A stretch of DNA of 64,000 nucleotides from Chlorops oryzae (taxonomy: Eukaryota; Arthropoda; Insecta; Diptera; Chloropidae). The stretch spans positions 16,558,724-16,622,723 of the forward strand of contig CM035806.1 in assembly GCA_020466095.1 (NCBI GenBank), written 5' to 3'. Shown one piece after another: positions 53,501 through 59,287 of this stretch (the first letter of the stretch is position 1; every line of letters begins with the position of its first letter). Under the pieces are notes generated by a model. The model was not told the DNA's origin. It saw only the letters and a program-made list of their open reading frames with translations, and searched no databases. The translations under genes and the position numbers were made by a program.

Positions 53501-55860
53501 TTTTGTTGATTTTTGAATAGATATTACTTAAAACTACTATAGAAACGGATTTTCAGATTTCTATTGTCCAGTGTCCTTGTTATATCCTTGAATAACCCTT
53601 TGTATTAAGCCGTTTTTCAAAAATTTATATCTCAAAAACTAATTAAGATAGAGAGATGAAGCAAATGGCTACTGATTGCTTATAAAACAGGAAATGTAAA
53701 AAAAAATTTCTTTTAATTTTACACTGAGAAAAAAATTCTCCCAAAAAAGAAATTTTAAATTTTTTTCAGTATTTTCCCGTTTTTGAGCCACTATTCTAGC
53801 TATTTGTAAAAAATACCCCTTTCACTGAAAAAATTTTTCACAAAAAATAAAATAAAAATTCAAAATTTTTTTCAGTGTTTTCCCGTTTTTGAGCCACTAT
53901 TTGTAAAAAATACCCCTTTCACTGAAAAATTTTTCAGCAAAATTAAAAGTTAGTTTTTTGAGATATTAATGAAAACGTAAGCCCATATAGACGCTCTCAG
54001 TACTGAGTAGCTACTGACAGCGGTAGACGTCCGTATCCAGTAAAAATATGCGAAATATGGTAGAAAAGGCATTACTCATAATTGTCAATGCTGATTTTAA
54101 ACATTTTCTGCTTCACATTATAAAGTTAAAATTTTGTAAGTTTATGTTTAGATTAGATTTTGAAAGACGAATATCTAACAGTTTTGATGGGTTAATGGGA
54201 CCAAATTATTGCAAATAAACGATGTCATAGAATATTTCTAAAAAATTTGGTTTTCTGAAAGGTTAAAGGATCTGCAGAATCATTAAATTCCTGACTGATA
54301 TTGGAACTTAAATTTGTAAAAAAGTTTTATCCTTAAGGTTGAATTTGCAATTACATTGTGAGTTCTTTAAAATTAATTTTAAAACCCTTAAAATTTATTT
54401 TTAGAACGGATATCAATAATTTTATTTTTCCAATGTTCCAATAATTTTCTAATATACTTATGTATGTACGATGGTTAGAAAGTTGAGTCCGAAATAGGCC
54501 CAACAAAAAAATGTTTTTCCCGAAATTAAAAAAAAAAATTAATTCATATGGGCAATTTCGCGTAAAAAATTCACATGCATTTTTAGCTATGATAAGCCAA
54601 AGGTACATATAAATATTATATAATAAAGGTACATTTTAAATATTATTAAAATAAATATAATAAATATATATTAAAAGAGACTTAAGGGCCACTTAAAGAC
54701 AGTCTAGAAAAAGTATTCATGAAACTTTCAAGACAACAAGGGCCTCATACTTATGACGAATTTTATTGTACGGCTACGAAAGTAGCTAAATCGGATCTCT
54801 TGCTGATGGTGATCATTTCTATAGATATAAAATTTCGTATGGTCCATTTCAACTGGTTCTGGGCGTTACATACAAACGCACAGGATGTGTCTCGTACAAA
54901 AATTCAGACAAATCCATCCTTAACATGCGTAAAAATCAATTCTTTTGTAAGCAAGGACAGATTTTTTTGTATTGATCGTGTTCGAGAATTGCCTCGATTT
55001 ACAAAAATATTTCAGGACAAAAGCCCAAAAAGTGACAGTAGCGGTTGTAACATGTTGGACCATTTTACGTGAAATTGCCCATAGATATATGCAAAAAATA
55101 GAGCATCATTGATGACACTTATATTTATTGATTCATTGGGTTTTTTTTTTATTTAGAACTAAATAATAAAAAACTCTTAAATCGACCATCGCTAGATTGC
55201 AAAAATATGTATTCCTATTGAACTATTTCTCTTCGACCTTTACTCCGCATTAGGAATAAATCAATCACTCACACCTGCGACTCCAATTGTTTGCTGGATT
55301 TTCTTATAATTTAAAAAAAAAAATTTTATTTTTTTTTTTTTTTTTTTGTTCTTTGATATAAAAAAGAAATTTAAAATAAAATTTCTTTTAAATTTCCTTA
55401 AATCGCAGAACACGGCAATATTCATATTGCGAAAGCGAAAAAGCTCTGCGAAATGGCAACCCAAACGATCGCCATTTCAAATATATTTACGAATCTAGAT
55501 AACAGCAGTTATAGTCAAATCCCATATGCAGATCAATATGTTGCCAGCAATAATCGCGAACAGCATCAGCAGCAGCAACGCATGGAAAATTCCAATAATA
55601 CAGTGCAACATGTTGTTAATAATAATAAAATCAATCAAGAGCAACATTGTACAACAATCTGTACGGTGGCATCGCTTGTACCGAATGTTGTTGCATCAAC
55701 ACCATTAACCAATCATATGATTATGCTGCAACAGTATCCCAGCACCGAAGGCACCAACAGCAACAGCAACGGCAACGGCAATGGTAACGGCAATGGGAAT
55801 GGCAGCAACAACAATAACAACAACAGCAGCAGACCATCGGTATTAACAACAAGCTTATAA
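5026..55860 (+). CDS. mGluR: Metabotropic glutamate receptor (class C GPCR), 5'-truncated by window edge
   Basis: This is a glutamate-gated class C GPCR, expected to be Gi/o-coupled and sited at neuronal membranes. Sixteen in-phase GT-AG exons (one copy of the duplicated triplet) join at 5026-5168, 12752-12922, 13197-13341, 32591-32733, 33655-33763, 34945-35116, 35254-35360, 39632-39781, 41505-41638, 44697-44887, 47444-47578, 47815-47977, 48195-48408, 51089-51240, 51721-51901 and 55409-55860, giving about 919 residues. Order: Venus-flytrap domain, nine-cysteine domain, seven TM helices, low-complexity tail. Motifs such as [23 protein letters not shown] and GFTMYTTC match group II mGluRs. Residues equivalent (from memory) to rat mGluR1 Ser165, Thr188, Asp208, Tyr236, Asp318 and Lys409 are all present, favouring a true glutamate receptor (DmGluRA) over the insect mangetout/DmXR paralogue. 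The start codon, signal peptide and first ligand-domain exons are outside the window. Odd points: a duplicated exon triplet and an interrupted C-terminal extension. Confidence 0.95.
5658..5898. mobile_element. Short hairpin MITE with CAGGGCTCGG ends
   Basis: Inverted ends of about 50 bp begin CAGGGCTCGGATA. Flanks read CTTATAAT and ATTATAAC, an imperfect (6/8) 8-bp duplication consistent with hAT. A left half-copy is at 45331-45465. Confidence 0.65.
7277..7726. mobile_element. 450-bp element with ~60-bp inverted ends
   Basis: TTATTAATTTTCTTTTTATT through TATCGTTGGCTTAAAGTGTA at the left is mirrored at the right (TACACTTTAAGCCGACGATA). No clear target duplication could be assigned, so exact ends are approximate. 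Confidence 0.55.
9333..10441. mobile_element. hAT-type non-autonomous element with nested insertion
   Basis: Ends are TAGGGTGCTCC and GGAGCACCCTA. The flanking 8-mers TTGGGCAT and TTGGACAT match at 7 of 8. Another element (9465 to about 10014) lies inside it. No transposase is present. Confidence 0.75.
9465..10014 (-). mobile_element. Truncated TA|CACCGAGAGAAA element with tRNA-like module
   Basis: It shares its terminal CACCGAGAGAAAAAGG and about 550 bp with 32391-31830 in the opposite orientation, including a tRNA-like A box and B box on the - strand near 9780-9850. The other end of the element is missing. Confidence 0.65.
10560..10715. mobile_element. 156-bp hAT MITE
   Basis: Ends CAGTGCCGTAGCAA and TTGCTACGGCACTG are flanked on both sides by a perfect 8-bp duplication AGGGGATG (10552-10559 and 10716-10723). 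Confidence 0.88.
11756..12255. repeat. DINE-like dispersed repeat, copy A
   Basis: GTCCGTCCGTCTGTCTG followed by CCAGACAGGTCTGTACACAC and CGAATGAGTTGAGCTATCGT, shared closely with 19228-19700. It is a typical degenerate GTCY-bearing dipteran repeat. Confidence 0.6.
12752..12922 (+). CDS. mGluR: mGluR exon b (ligand-binding domain)
   Basis: The exon has 57 codons, phase 0 at both ends, with acceptor tttttttcag and donor gtacga. [11 protein letters not shown] aligns with the Thr188 region of mGluR1, RTIPSD supplies the Asp208 equivalent, and EESNYG supplies the Tyr236 equivalent. [10 protein letters not shown] is the usual strand leading into lobe 2. Confidence 0.95.
12923..13196 (+). other. 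mGluR intron, 274 nt
   Basis: A short intron with T/C-rich 3' part; nothing else noticed. Confidence 0.8.
13197..13341 (+). CDS. mGluR: mGluR exon c (lobe 2)
   Basis: The exon follows a 274-nt intron (acceptor actctcag, donor gtaagt) and reads [17 protein letters not shown] onward, 48 codons plus one base (phase 1). NICIA aligns with the NICVA motif of mGluR2. A 19.2-kb intron follows. Confidence 0.94.
15201..16695. mobile_element. 1.5-kb hAT-type non-autonomous element
   Basis: Ends CAGGGCGTGCAA and TTTGCACACCCTG are flanked by a perfect 8-bp duplication CTTAAAAT (15193-15200 and 16696-16703). Near both ends are AACCGAAACCG-like short repeats. A 143-bp PIF/Harbinger-like MITE is inserted at 16172. 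Confidence 0.88.
16172..16314. mobile_element. 143-bp PIF/Harbinger-like hairpin MITE, copy 1
   Basis: It is nearly fully palindromic, with ends GAGGCTCGCTCCAG and CTGGAGCGAGCCCC, and TTA on both sides. A 3-bp TTA target duplication is typical of PIF/Harbinger. It is nested in the hAT element at 15201-16695. Confidence 0.8.
17303..17826. mobile_element. 524-bp TA-flanked TIR element rich in TATCA motifs
   Basis: Ends CACCGAAAAAAA and TTTTTTTTCGGTG are flanked by TA. The interior is full of short TATCAA/TTGATA words in both directions, giving a self-complementary composition. Confidence 0.72.
19228..19700. repeat. DINE-like dispersed repeat, copy B
   Basis: Closely related to 11756-12255, including the GTCY microsatellite and GTACACACCGTGCAGCTGTC. 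Confidence 0.6.
19811..22618. mobile_element. Outer TIR element, split by a large palindrome
   Basis: ACATCCCAGCAGAAA at 19811-19825 faces its complement at 22604-22618. The CCCAGCAGAAAATGTC end type recurs at 40488-40783. The palindromic hAT-type element at 20222-22550 sits inside, leaving about 480 bp of outer sequence. Confidence 0.6.
20222..22550. mobile_element. 2.3-kb palindromic hAT-type foldback element
   Basis: Arms 20222-21277 and 21318-22550 are inverted copies separated by a 40-nt loop made of two TCTCTCTCGGTCTGTACG units. Terminal TAGGGCTGCTCTTAA is flanked by a perfect 8-bp duplication CTGTACCT (20214-20221 and 22551-22558). Each arm holds several ~175-bp units containing GACCCCCATTA and CTTAAGGGGGCTCCCATA variants, and the right arm has one extra unit (period about 173, at 21769 and 21942). 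No transposase is encoded. Confidence 0.9.
23244..23315. repeat. Short hairpin with 25-bp direct repeats
   Basis: CTGCCAAGGTAAAA pairs with TTTTTGCCTTGGCAG, and CTCCCTAAATCCCTTTTTGC occurs twice. Confidence 0.5.
25622..25987. mobile_element. 366-bp PIF/Harbinger-like MITE
   Basis: Inverted ends of ~45 bp start AGCTGCCCACAAACGCATAT. TAA flanks both sides (25619-25621, 25988-25990), a TWA-type 3-bp duplication. Confidence 0.78.
26578..26795 (-). promoter_or_regulatory. Candidate nested - strand core promoter and first exon
   Basis: This lies inside the 19-kb mGluR intron. The - strand reads TCAGTC (insect initiator) with A+1 at 26795 and GGTCGG exactly at +28 to +33, the spacing and sequence of a downstream promoter element (RGWYV). 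A 191-nt leader with no ATG follows, with the AGTGAA-type wording common in fly 5' UTRs, then gaaATG at 26604 opening MHRTQHVDT and a perfect donor acg|gtgagt at 26577. The stretch is less AT-rich than its surroundings. I could not find a matching downstream coding exon, so it could be a long-intron nested gene, a noncoding RNA, or chance. Confidence 0.4.
26893..27230. mobile_element. 338-bp hAT MITE
   Basis: Ends CACGGTTGCCA and TGGCAACCGTG are flanked by a perfect 8-bp duplication GGTGAGCA. The interior repeats AAGAGCCAA. It lies about 100 bp upstream of the candidate - strand promoter. Confidence 0.85.
27549..27691. mobile_element. 143-bp PIF/Harbinger-like hairpin MITE, copy 2
   Basis: Same length and family as 16172-16314, ends GAGGCTCTGTCCAG and GACAGAGCCCC, again with TTA on both sides. 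Confidence 0.8.
28555..28618. repeat. 18-bp CT-rich tandem repeat
   Basis: TCTCCCTCTCTCTCGCTT is repeated about three and a half times. Confidence 0.85.
29090..29385. repeat. GA-rich low-complexity tract
   Basis: About 290 bp of GAGAGG/GAGAGT on the + strand; long open frames across it are composition artefacts. Confidence 0.9.
29985..31365. mobile_element. 1.38-kb foldback element built of degenerate short repeats
   Basis: Ends CACCATTTTCAACTGTAAAT and its complement are flanked by TA. Each arm (29985-30605, 30764-31365) is a series of degenerate ~18-25-bp units resembling AATTGAAAATGAGAAA, inverted in the right arm. A unique ~150-bp centre separates them. The design resembles Drosophila FB elements, without their known sequence. 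Confidence 0.8.
31502..32391. mobile_element. 890-bp TA-flanked element with two tRNA-like modules
   Basis: CACCGAGAGAAA at 31502 faces TTTCTCTCGGTG ending at 32391, each bordered by TA. Near 31700-31770 and 32010-32065 are tRNA-like stretches (TATCTCAGTGGTT with GGCGTTCTATCCC; TAGCGTAATGGTTAA with GCGGTTCAAGG) resembling Pol III A and B boxes. Confidence 0.75.
32591..32733 (+). CDS. mGluR: mGluR exon d (lobe 2, GSDGW motif)
   Basis: The acceptor ttctccag and donor gtaagc bound two split-codon bases plus 47 codons, ending in phase 0. WIGSDGW is the family signature, and its Asp is the Asp318 (mGluR1) contact to the ligand amino group. NNATG is a potential N-glycosylation site. Confidence 0.95.
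32734..33654 (+). other. mGluR intron, 0.9 kb
   Basis: Contains a (GA)n run at 33023-33077 and the left junction of the tandem duplication near 33305. A CTCGCT hexamer array lies at 33411-33430. Confidence 0.8.
33023..33077. repeat. (GA)n microsatellite
   Basis: About 27 GA units on the + strand. Confidence 0.95.
33655..33763 (+). CDS. mGluR: mGluR exon e, duplicate copy 1
   Basis: The exon has 36 codons plus one base (phase 0 in, phase 1 out), acceptor tcaaatag, donor gtaagt. It encodes [20 protein letters not shown] and ends RNPWFV, matching the RNPWF motif of mGluRs. It is identical in sequence to 36265-36373. It belongs to an exon triplet present twice in tandem. Confidence 0.93.
33861..34438 (-). 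mobile_element. Helentron/DINE-1-like element in duplicated intron, copy 1
   Basis: Starts ACAAGTAAAG with a GTCAG/CTGAC hairpin, then ATACCCGACACAG; contains GACAGACGGACAGACGG; ends AGTGTGTCGGGTATAAA. It was present before the duplication, since copy 2 carries it too. Confidence 0.68.
34581..34653. repeat. GATCTGTCTGCC 12-bp tandem repeat
   Basis: Four-unit array in copy 1; the matching array at 37205-37265 in copy 2 is shorter. Confidence 0.8.
34945..35116 (+). CDS. mGluR: mGluR exon f, duplicate copy 1
   Basis: The exon enters in phase 1 and leaves in phase 2, 172 nt. [13 protein letters not shown] matches the EFWEQRFRC motif of mGluR2, and [12 protein letters not shown] matches the helix that packs on the hinge. 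The acceptor is a T-tract followed by aaag, slightly unusual because A residues precede the AG; copy 2 has a cleaner tttttttttag. It differs from 37551-37722 by one synonymous base that I could see. Confidence 0.93.
35254..35360 (+). CDS. mGluR: mGluR exon g, duplicate copy 1
   Basis: The exon has 107 nt, phase 2 in and phase 1 out, acceptor aaatttcag, donor gtaagt. It encodes [19 protein letters not shown]. The Lys of LCDAMKP corresponds to the ligand-contacting Lys409 of mGluR1. It is identical to 37860-37966. Confidence 0.93.
36265..36373 (+). CDS. mGluR: mGluR exon e', duplicate copy 2
   Basis: This is an exact second copy of the 109-nt exon at 33655-33763, with the same splice signals. 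Exon g ends in phase 1 while e' enters in phase 0, so g spliced to e' reads GGT TGA and stops at once. Copy 2 can only replace copy 1, not follow it. Confidence 0.85.
36470..37058 (-). mobile_element. Helentron/DINE-1-like element in duplicated intron, copy 2
   Basis: The counterpart of 33861-34438, with extra GGACAAACGGACAGAC units and a differing 36585-36810 segment. Confidence 0.68.
37551..37722 (+). CDS. mGluR: mGluR exon f', duplicate copy 2
   Basis: This is the second copy of the 172-nt exon f. The only coding difference I see is CCG versus CCA (both Pro) in FSTPYNN. Splice sites are intact and the acceptor is stronger than in copy 1. Confidence 0.85.
37860..37966 (+). CDS. mGluR: mGluR exon g', duplicate copy 2
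   Basis: This is the second copy of the 107-nt exon g, identical in sequence. It ends in phase 1, which fits the downstream exon at 39632, so either g or g' can join it. Confidence 0.85.
38521..39631 (+). other. mGluR intron part after the duplication
   Basis: AT-rich; no gene or clear element recognised. Confidence 0.7.
39632..39781 (+). CDS. mGluR: mGluR exon h (end of ligand domain)
   Basis: The exon has 150 nt, phase 1 in and out, acceptor cccaaag, donor gtgagt. [15 protein letters not shown] matches the VRFDRFGDGIGRYNI motif of mGluR2, and VGEYYEGEL matches the VGxWxEGL strand that ends the Venus-flytrap domain. Confidence 0.94.
40311..40380 (+). repeat. tRNA-like SINE/TIR module
   Basis: GCGGGTTCGATCCC is a perfect Pol III B box. 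The upstream TTAGCGTGAGTTGAATG is a weak A box. It is followed by CTGAGGCGA, as is the module at 32010-32080. It does not fold as a full tRNA. Confidence 0.5.
40488..40783. mobile_element. 296-bp TA-flanked TIR element
   Basis: CCCAGTAGAAAATGTC at the left and TTTTCTGCTGGG at the right, both bordered by TA. Same end family as 19811-22618. It is richer in GC than its surroundings. Confidence 0.7.
41505..41638 (+). CDS. mGluR: mGluR exon i (cysteine-rich domain)
   Basis: The exon has 134 nt, acceptor catttacag, donor gtaagt. It contains six cysteines of the class C cysteine-rich domain (CSLPC, SCCWHC and FNC, sharing one Cys). This domain transmits ligand-domain closure to the membrane helices. 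Confidence 0.95.
41960..42482. repeat. (GAAAGA)n long purine tract
   Basis: About 520 bp almost purely A and G on the sense strand, hexamer-based. Its long open frame is an artefact. Confidence 0.95.
44530..44564. repeat. (TA)n microsatellite
   Basis: About 17 TA units. Confidence 0.95.
44697..44887 (+). CDS. mGluR: mGluR exon j (cysteine-rich domain end and TM1)
   Basis: The exon has 191 nt, acceptor ccttatag, donor gtaaat. QCLTC and QYC complete the expected nine cysteines. [19 protein letters not shown] is TM1 and aligns with WAVGPVTIACLG of mGluR2. Confidence 0.95.
45331..45465. mobile_element. Left half of CAGGGCTCGG MITE
   Basis: Matches the first ~130 bp of 5658-5898 (CAGGGCTCGG, AAAGCATACTTTA, TACCAACATT, GTTGAACTTCAAA); the right half is absent. 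Confidence 0.6.
46631..47277 (+). mobile_element. Helentron/DINE-1-like element, second subfamily
   Basis: Subterminal TACCCAGCGT pairs with ACGCTGGGTA. CCGTCTGTCCGTCCGTCC gives the GTCY microsatellite. A perfect AAAGTCGG/CCGACTTT hairpin precedes the terminal CTTTCTTACTTGTT. Confidence 0.72.
47444..47578 (+). CDS. mGluR: mGluR exon k (ICL1, TM2, start of TM3)
   Basis: The exon has 135 nt, acceptor cattatag, donor gtaaga. [14 protein letters not shown] is the near-invariant class C ICL1. TM2 follows ([17 protein letters not shown]). The Cys of NIVCAIQ is the TM3 partner of the conserved ECL2 disulfide. Confidence 0.96.
47579..47814 (+). other. mGluR intron, 236 nt
   Basis: Short T-rich intron with a TTG trinucleotide run; nothing else. 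Confidence 0.8.
47815..47977 (+). CDS. mGluR: mGluR exon l (TM3, ICL2, TM4 start)
   Basis: The exon has 163 nt, acceptor cattgcag, donor gtttgt. [13 protein letters not shown] is the hallmark TM3/ICL2 motif. [14 protein letters not shown] matches RPRFISPASQVAIC of mGluR2, supporting a group II-like receptor with Gi/o coupling. Confidence 0.96.
48195..48408 (+). CDS. mGluR: mGluR exon m (TM4, ECL2, TM5, ICL3)
   Basis: The exon has 214 nt, acceptor attcacag, donor gtgagt. [12 protein letters not shown] is the rest of TM4, LLVCDS has the ECL2 disulfide Cys, [18 protein letters not shown] is TM5, and AFNESKHI is ICL3 (FNEAKFI in mGluR2). Confidence 0.96.
48409..51088 (+). other. mGluR intron, 2.7 kb
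   Basis: Contains the 492-bp tandem duplication (49309-50236), a TA|CACTGAAAAAA element start at 48979, and a (TA)n run near 51053-51072. Confidence 0.7.
49309..50236. repeat. 492-bp direct tandem duplication
   Basis: TTCAAAAAAAATGGCTGAAC begins both copies (49309 and 49801). They share CCATCGGGTGCACTTCACCC and many other blocks. Differences are mostly single-base gaps and insertions. Confidence 0.88.
51089..51240 (+). CDS. mGluR: mGluR exon n (TM6 and TM7)
   Basis: The exon has 152 nt, acceptor cacaacag, donor gtaagt. [19 protein letters not shown] is TM6, among the most conserved stretches in class C receptors. [19 protein letters not shown] is TM7. Confidence 0.96.
51241..51720 (+). other. 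mGluR intron, 480 nt
   Basis: Holds a GTCC/GTCT microsatellite (51597-51635), likely a DINE-type remnant. Confidence 0.7.
51721..51901 (+). CDS. mGluR: mGluR exon o (start of cytoplasmic tail)
   Basis: The exon has 181 nt, acceptor ccctcgcag, donor gtaagt. [16 protein letters not shown] matches LHIILFQPQKNV of mGluR2 just after TM7. The rest is a divergent Met/Ala-rich tail segment. Confidence 0.93.
52306..53065. mobile_element. 760-bp hAT-type non-autonomous element
   Basis: Ends TAGGGTGTCCCAAAAAAAAA and its complement are flanked by a perfect 8-bp duplication CCCTGCAG (52298-52305, 53066-53073). Internal sequence resembles 5930-5990. No intact transposase. Confidence 0.9.
53757..53945. 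repeat. ~110-bp imperfect tandem repeat
   Basis: TTTTCCCGTTTTTGAGCCAC and AATACCCCTTTCACTGAAAA occur twice in order, with one copy shortened. Confidence 0.7.
55409..55860 (+). CDS. mGluR: mGluR exon p (last exon, C-terminal tail with TTSL end)
   Basis: The exon has 452 nt with acceptor aaatcgcag, joined in frame to the previous exon ([14 protein letters not shown]). It is rich in Gln/Asn with a late Asn/Ser/Gly homopolymer run and ends RPSVLTTSL followed by TAA. Thr-Ser-Leu fits a class I PDZ ligand, like the -SL ends of vertebrate group I/II mGluRs. After the stop the same frame stays open for 61 codons, so the true C terminus is uncertain. Confidence 0.82.
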
Positions 55861-56518
55861 CCAAAATTGGCGTTAGAAACGCCCTTCGCCGCTGATGACG
55901 ACATACCGATAATTGACGAAGATGAAACAGTAATGGTCAGTGGCCATTCAGTTTGTAGTGGCCATTCTGCTGATGTTTGCACTGATGTTAGTGCTAGTGT
56001 TGATGTTGCTATTGACGTGGATATTGGCGTTGGTGTTGTGTGTTGATGTTGATGTTGGTGTTGGTGTTCTTGATCGTCAAGGTCTTTCCAATCAAACAGT
56101 ATTAGGTGAATGCAGTCATCAATTAACTGAAACAGGTAGTGTGGAAGAGAACGTTGCTAAAGTGGCAAAATTGAAAATCGATGACTGCAGTCAAAATCAC
56201 AGTTGTAGCAGTAATCGTAATAGTAATGTTAGTAAAATTTACAACGATAATGGTACGAGTAGTAATGCTAGCACAATTGGTGATTGCAACTCAAGTATTG
56301 GCAGCGGTGGCAGTGGTGGCACCGGCAATGGCAGCGGTGCCACCGGCAATGACAGCGGTGCCACCGGCAATGTCAGCGGTGCCACCGGCAGCGGCAACGG
56401 CAATGGTAATGGCAATGAAAGTGGTAATGTTGCCGCTGAAAATACTTCCGCTGGAAGTCAGACAACGACAACAAGTCAAACAGCGGGCAACAAAAAGCGT
56501 TGTGCAATACCCGTTTAA
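55861..56518 (+). pseudogene. Possible interrupted extension of the mGluR tail
   Basis: Beyond the TAA at 55858-55860, the mGluR frame reads 61 more codons of acidic, non-repetitive sequence (LALETPFAADDDIPIIDEDE) before a TGA at 56044. One base over, from about 56039, a second open frame continues (LDRQGLSNQTVLGECSH), then a Gly/Asn/Ser-rich part with 21-nt repeats encoding GNGSGAT-like units, ending NKKRCAIPV and TAA at 56516-56518. The two blocks would join if one extra base near 56038 were absent. It may be an old coding tail now in the 3' UTR, a readthrough extension, or sequence with two errors. Confidence 0.45.
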
Positions 56519-57182
56519 AAATAAATACGAGTACTAACTGTGCATGTCCTTGGCAAGACAAGTTCATGCTTATCACTAAAAAAAAAAAAAAAATAAACAA
56601 AAAATATAAAAAATTTGTATGTGTACTGTATTGTCTGTTTAAATATGGAAGGCTTTTTCTCTTCACAAATCTTCAATTTGACAAAGCGGCATCAAATGGA
56701 AAGCCGTCAAATGGAACTAAAACTGTAACTGTAACTGTAACTGAAAATGAAACTGAAACTGATTTAGTATTGTATCTGGGTACGTGTACTTTACTGCTGC
56801 TTGTTAATATACTATGCTATAAATGTGTGTAATTTATCGTGAATCATGTTTTAATAGGTATACCATAGACGATATCAAATCAATATGCGAATGCATATGT
56901 ATATGTATATGCATGTTTAAGTTGGCTAGGATAAGGGCTACGTTGGAGGAATAAATTCTCTTTAAGGAATAGCGTTTGCAGTGAAAGCAAATCAAGAAAT
57001 GTGATACAAATTTAGGAACACAAAGAAAAAAAATAAAAATAAAAATAAAACAAATGAAAAACTAAAAAACAAAACAAACAGAAATTGATCTAAATTATGA
57101 GATTGATGGTAGAAATTGATTGATCGATTGATTAGCTATTGATGATAATTGAGAATGATTACGATTATGGTAATAATGATAA

Positions 57183-57283
57183 TGATATTGATATTGACAT
57201 TGATATTGACATTGATATTGACATTGATATTGACATTGATATTGACATTGATATTGACATTGATATTGATACTGATATTGATA
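57183..57283. repeat. ATTGATATTGAC 12-bp minisatellite
   Basis: About eight units; translates as an Asp-Ile repeat in one frame, without coding flanks. Confidence 0.9.
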
Positions 57284-58311
57284 ATTATAAGCTAGCAAAA
57301 TTGATATTCGCTGACTCTATTGTTCGAGTAGAATTCAAAGCTTAAAAAATAATATTAAATTATATTTAAAAAAAAAAAATTAATAAATTAATAAATAAAT
57401 AAATAAAAAGTGATTGGACTTTTTAGGAAATTTACCGAAAGAAATGAATTTAGGACGCTACTGATGATTATGTTACAAAAGGGAATGCGTATAGCTGAGC
57501 TTGTAATTTGTACCTAACCCTTCTGCAACCTAATCGATTTATGTTGTCATGAGCCCGACAACTCAAGTAGTAAATGAATTTAAATTACTTCGAAATACTT
57601 TTAAAGTCATCATCTAAAAGTTTCTCTAACTTTTTGCAATTATAATGAAAATAATTTTAAAATAAATATAAAAAATTGCTTCCAATTGATTCTTAGTCAG
57701 TTAACATATTTTATGTTTCCATGAAACAAACAGTTTGGCGGTTTTGTTATCATTGAGCAAAATTTAGAGAGAGAAAAAAAACATAAACTTGTTTTTTTTT
57801 TTTAATATATAAAAACTTCATTCGGATCTTGATCGGGTTCCTTGATGTTATATATATTATATATATAAACATTATACTGATTTTTCAGCATGAAAGTTTT
57901 GATCTAGCGTATATGGTTTTTGAACGTTCAAACCTAGGCGTGTTCAAACTGTGTACGGGAGGTGTTATGATGTGCACAGCACGCAGCTAATATACAGGAC
58001 CTGTCCACTTTTTCTAATACATGTCATAAAGGTGTCACAGGACGAATTTGAAAGCATCAAATTTACCTCTTCTTTTTCTTTAACTTAAATAAGGTGTCTC
58101 ATAAATGAATCTATATGTGGAATAACAATGTAGTTGAAATTATTAATTACATAATTTAAAAAAAAATTAAAAAATGTTTCTATTATATTATACGACAGAG
58201 CTGTATTTTCACATTGTATTTCTTTCAAATATTTCAATTCAAAATATTTCATTAAAACTGCATTTTGATTATGACATAAAGTCAAAAAAAGAGCGAGGCG
58301 TTTTCTCAAGC

Positions 58312-58329
58312 GAGAGAGAGAGAGAGAGG

Positions 58330-58365
<36 letters not shown>

Positions 58366-58408
58366 GATGAGAGGGAGAGAGGAGAGAAGAGGAGAGAGAG
58401 AAAGGAGA

Positions 58409-58439
<31 letters not shown>

Positions 58440-58447
58440 GAGAGGAG

Positions 58448-58489
<42 letters not shown>

Positions 58490-59000
58490 GAGAGAGAGAG
58501 GAGAGAGAGAGAGAGGAGAGAGGGAGAGAGAGGAGAGAGAGAGGAGAGAGAGGGAGGAGAGGGAGAGAGGAGAGAGAGAGAGGGAGAGAGAGGGGAGAGG
58601 AGAGGAGAGAGAGGAGAGAGAGAGAGGGAGGGAGAGAGAGGAGAGAGAGGAGAGAGAGGAGAGGGGAGAGAGAGAGGGAGAGAGAGGGAGAGAGAGGGAG
58701 AGAGAGGGAGGAGAGAGAGAGAGGAGAGGAGGAGGGAGGAGAGAGAGAGGAGAGAGAGGGGAGAGAGAGAGAGGAGGGGAGAGAGAGGGAGAGAGAAGGG
58801 AGAGAGAGGAGAGAGGAGGAGGAGGAGAGAAGGGAAGAGAGGGAGAGAGAGGAGAGGAGAGGAGAGAGGAGAAGAGAGGGAGAGAGAGGGAGAGAGAGAG
58901 GGAGAGAGAGAGGAGAGAGAGGAGAGAGAGAGGGAGAGAGAGGGAGAGAGAGGGAGAGAGAGGAGAGAGAGAGAGGAGAGAGAGGAGAGAGAGGGAGAGA

Positions 59001-59040
<40 letters not shown>

Positions 59041-59287
59041 GGGAGAGAGAGAGGGAGAGAGAGAGGGAGAGAGAGAGGAGAGAGAGAGGAGAGAGGAGGG
59101 AGAGAGAGAGGGAGAGAGTGAGAGGGAGAGAGAGAGGGGAGGGGGAGAGGGAGAGAGAGAGGGAGAGGGAGTGAGAGAGGGAGAGGGAGGAGAGGGAGAG
59201 GATGGAATGAGAGGGAGAGAGGGAGAGAGGATGAGAGGGAGAGAGGAGAGAGGGAGAGAGGAAAGAGAGAGGGAGAGAGAGAGAGGG
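58312..59287. repeat. ~1-kb GA-rich purine tract
   Basis: GAGAGAGG-type sequence with almost no pyrimidines on the + strand. Very long open frames on both strands here are composition artefacts. Confidence 0.95.

Larger units (their letters stand above)
51902..55408 (+). other. Last mGluR intron, 3.5 kb
   Basis: Contains the hAT element 52306-53065, a short tandem repeat at 53757-53945 (CCCGTTTTTGAGCCACTAT twice) and a decayed DINE-like fragment at 54720-54890. Confidence 0.7.

Noticed and set aside
55940..56518. Independent 192-residue gene after mGluR
   Set aside because: Its first third is a Val/Leu frame-shadow of the receptor tail; the useful part is better read as the shifted end of that tail.
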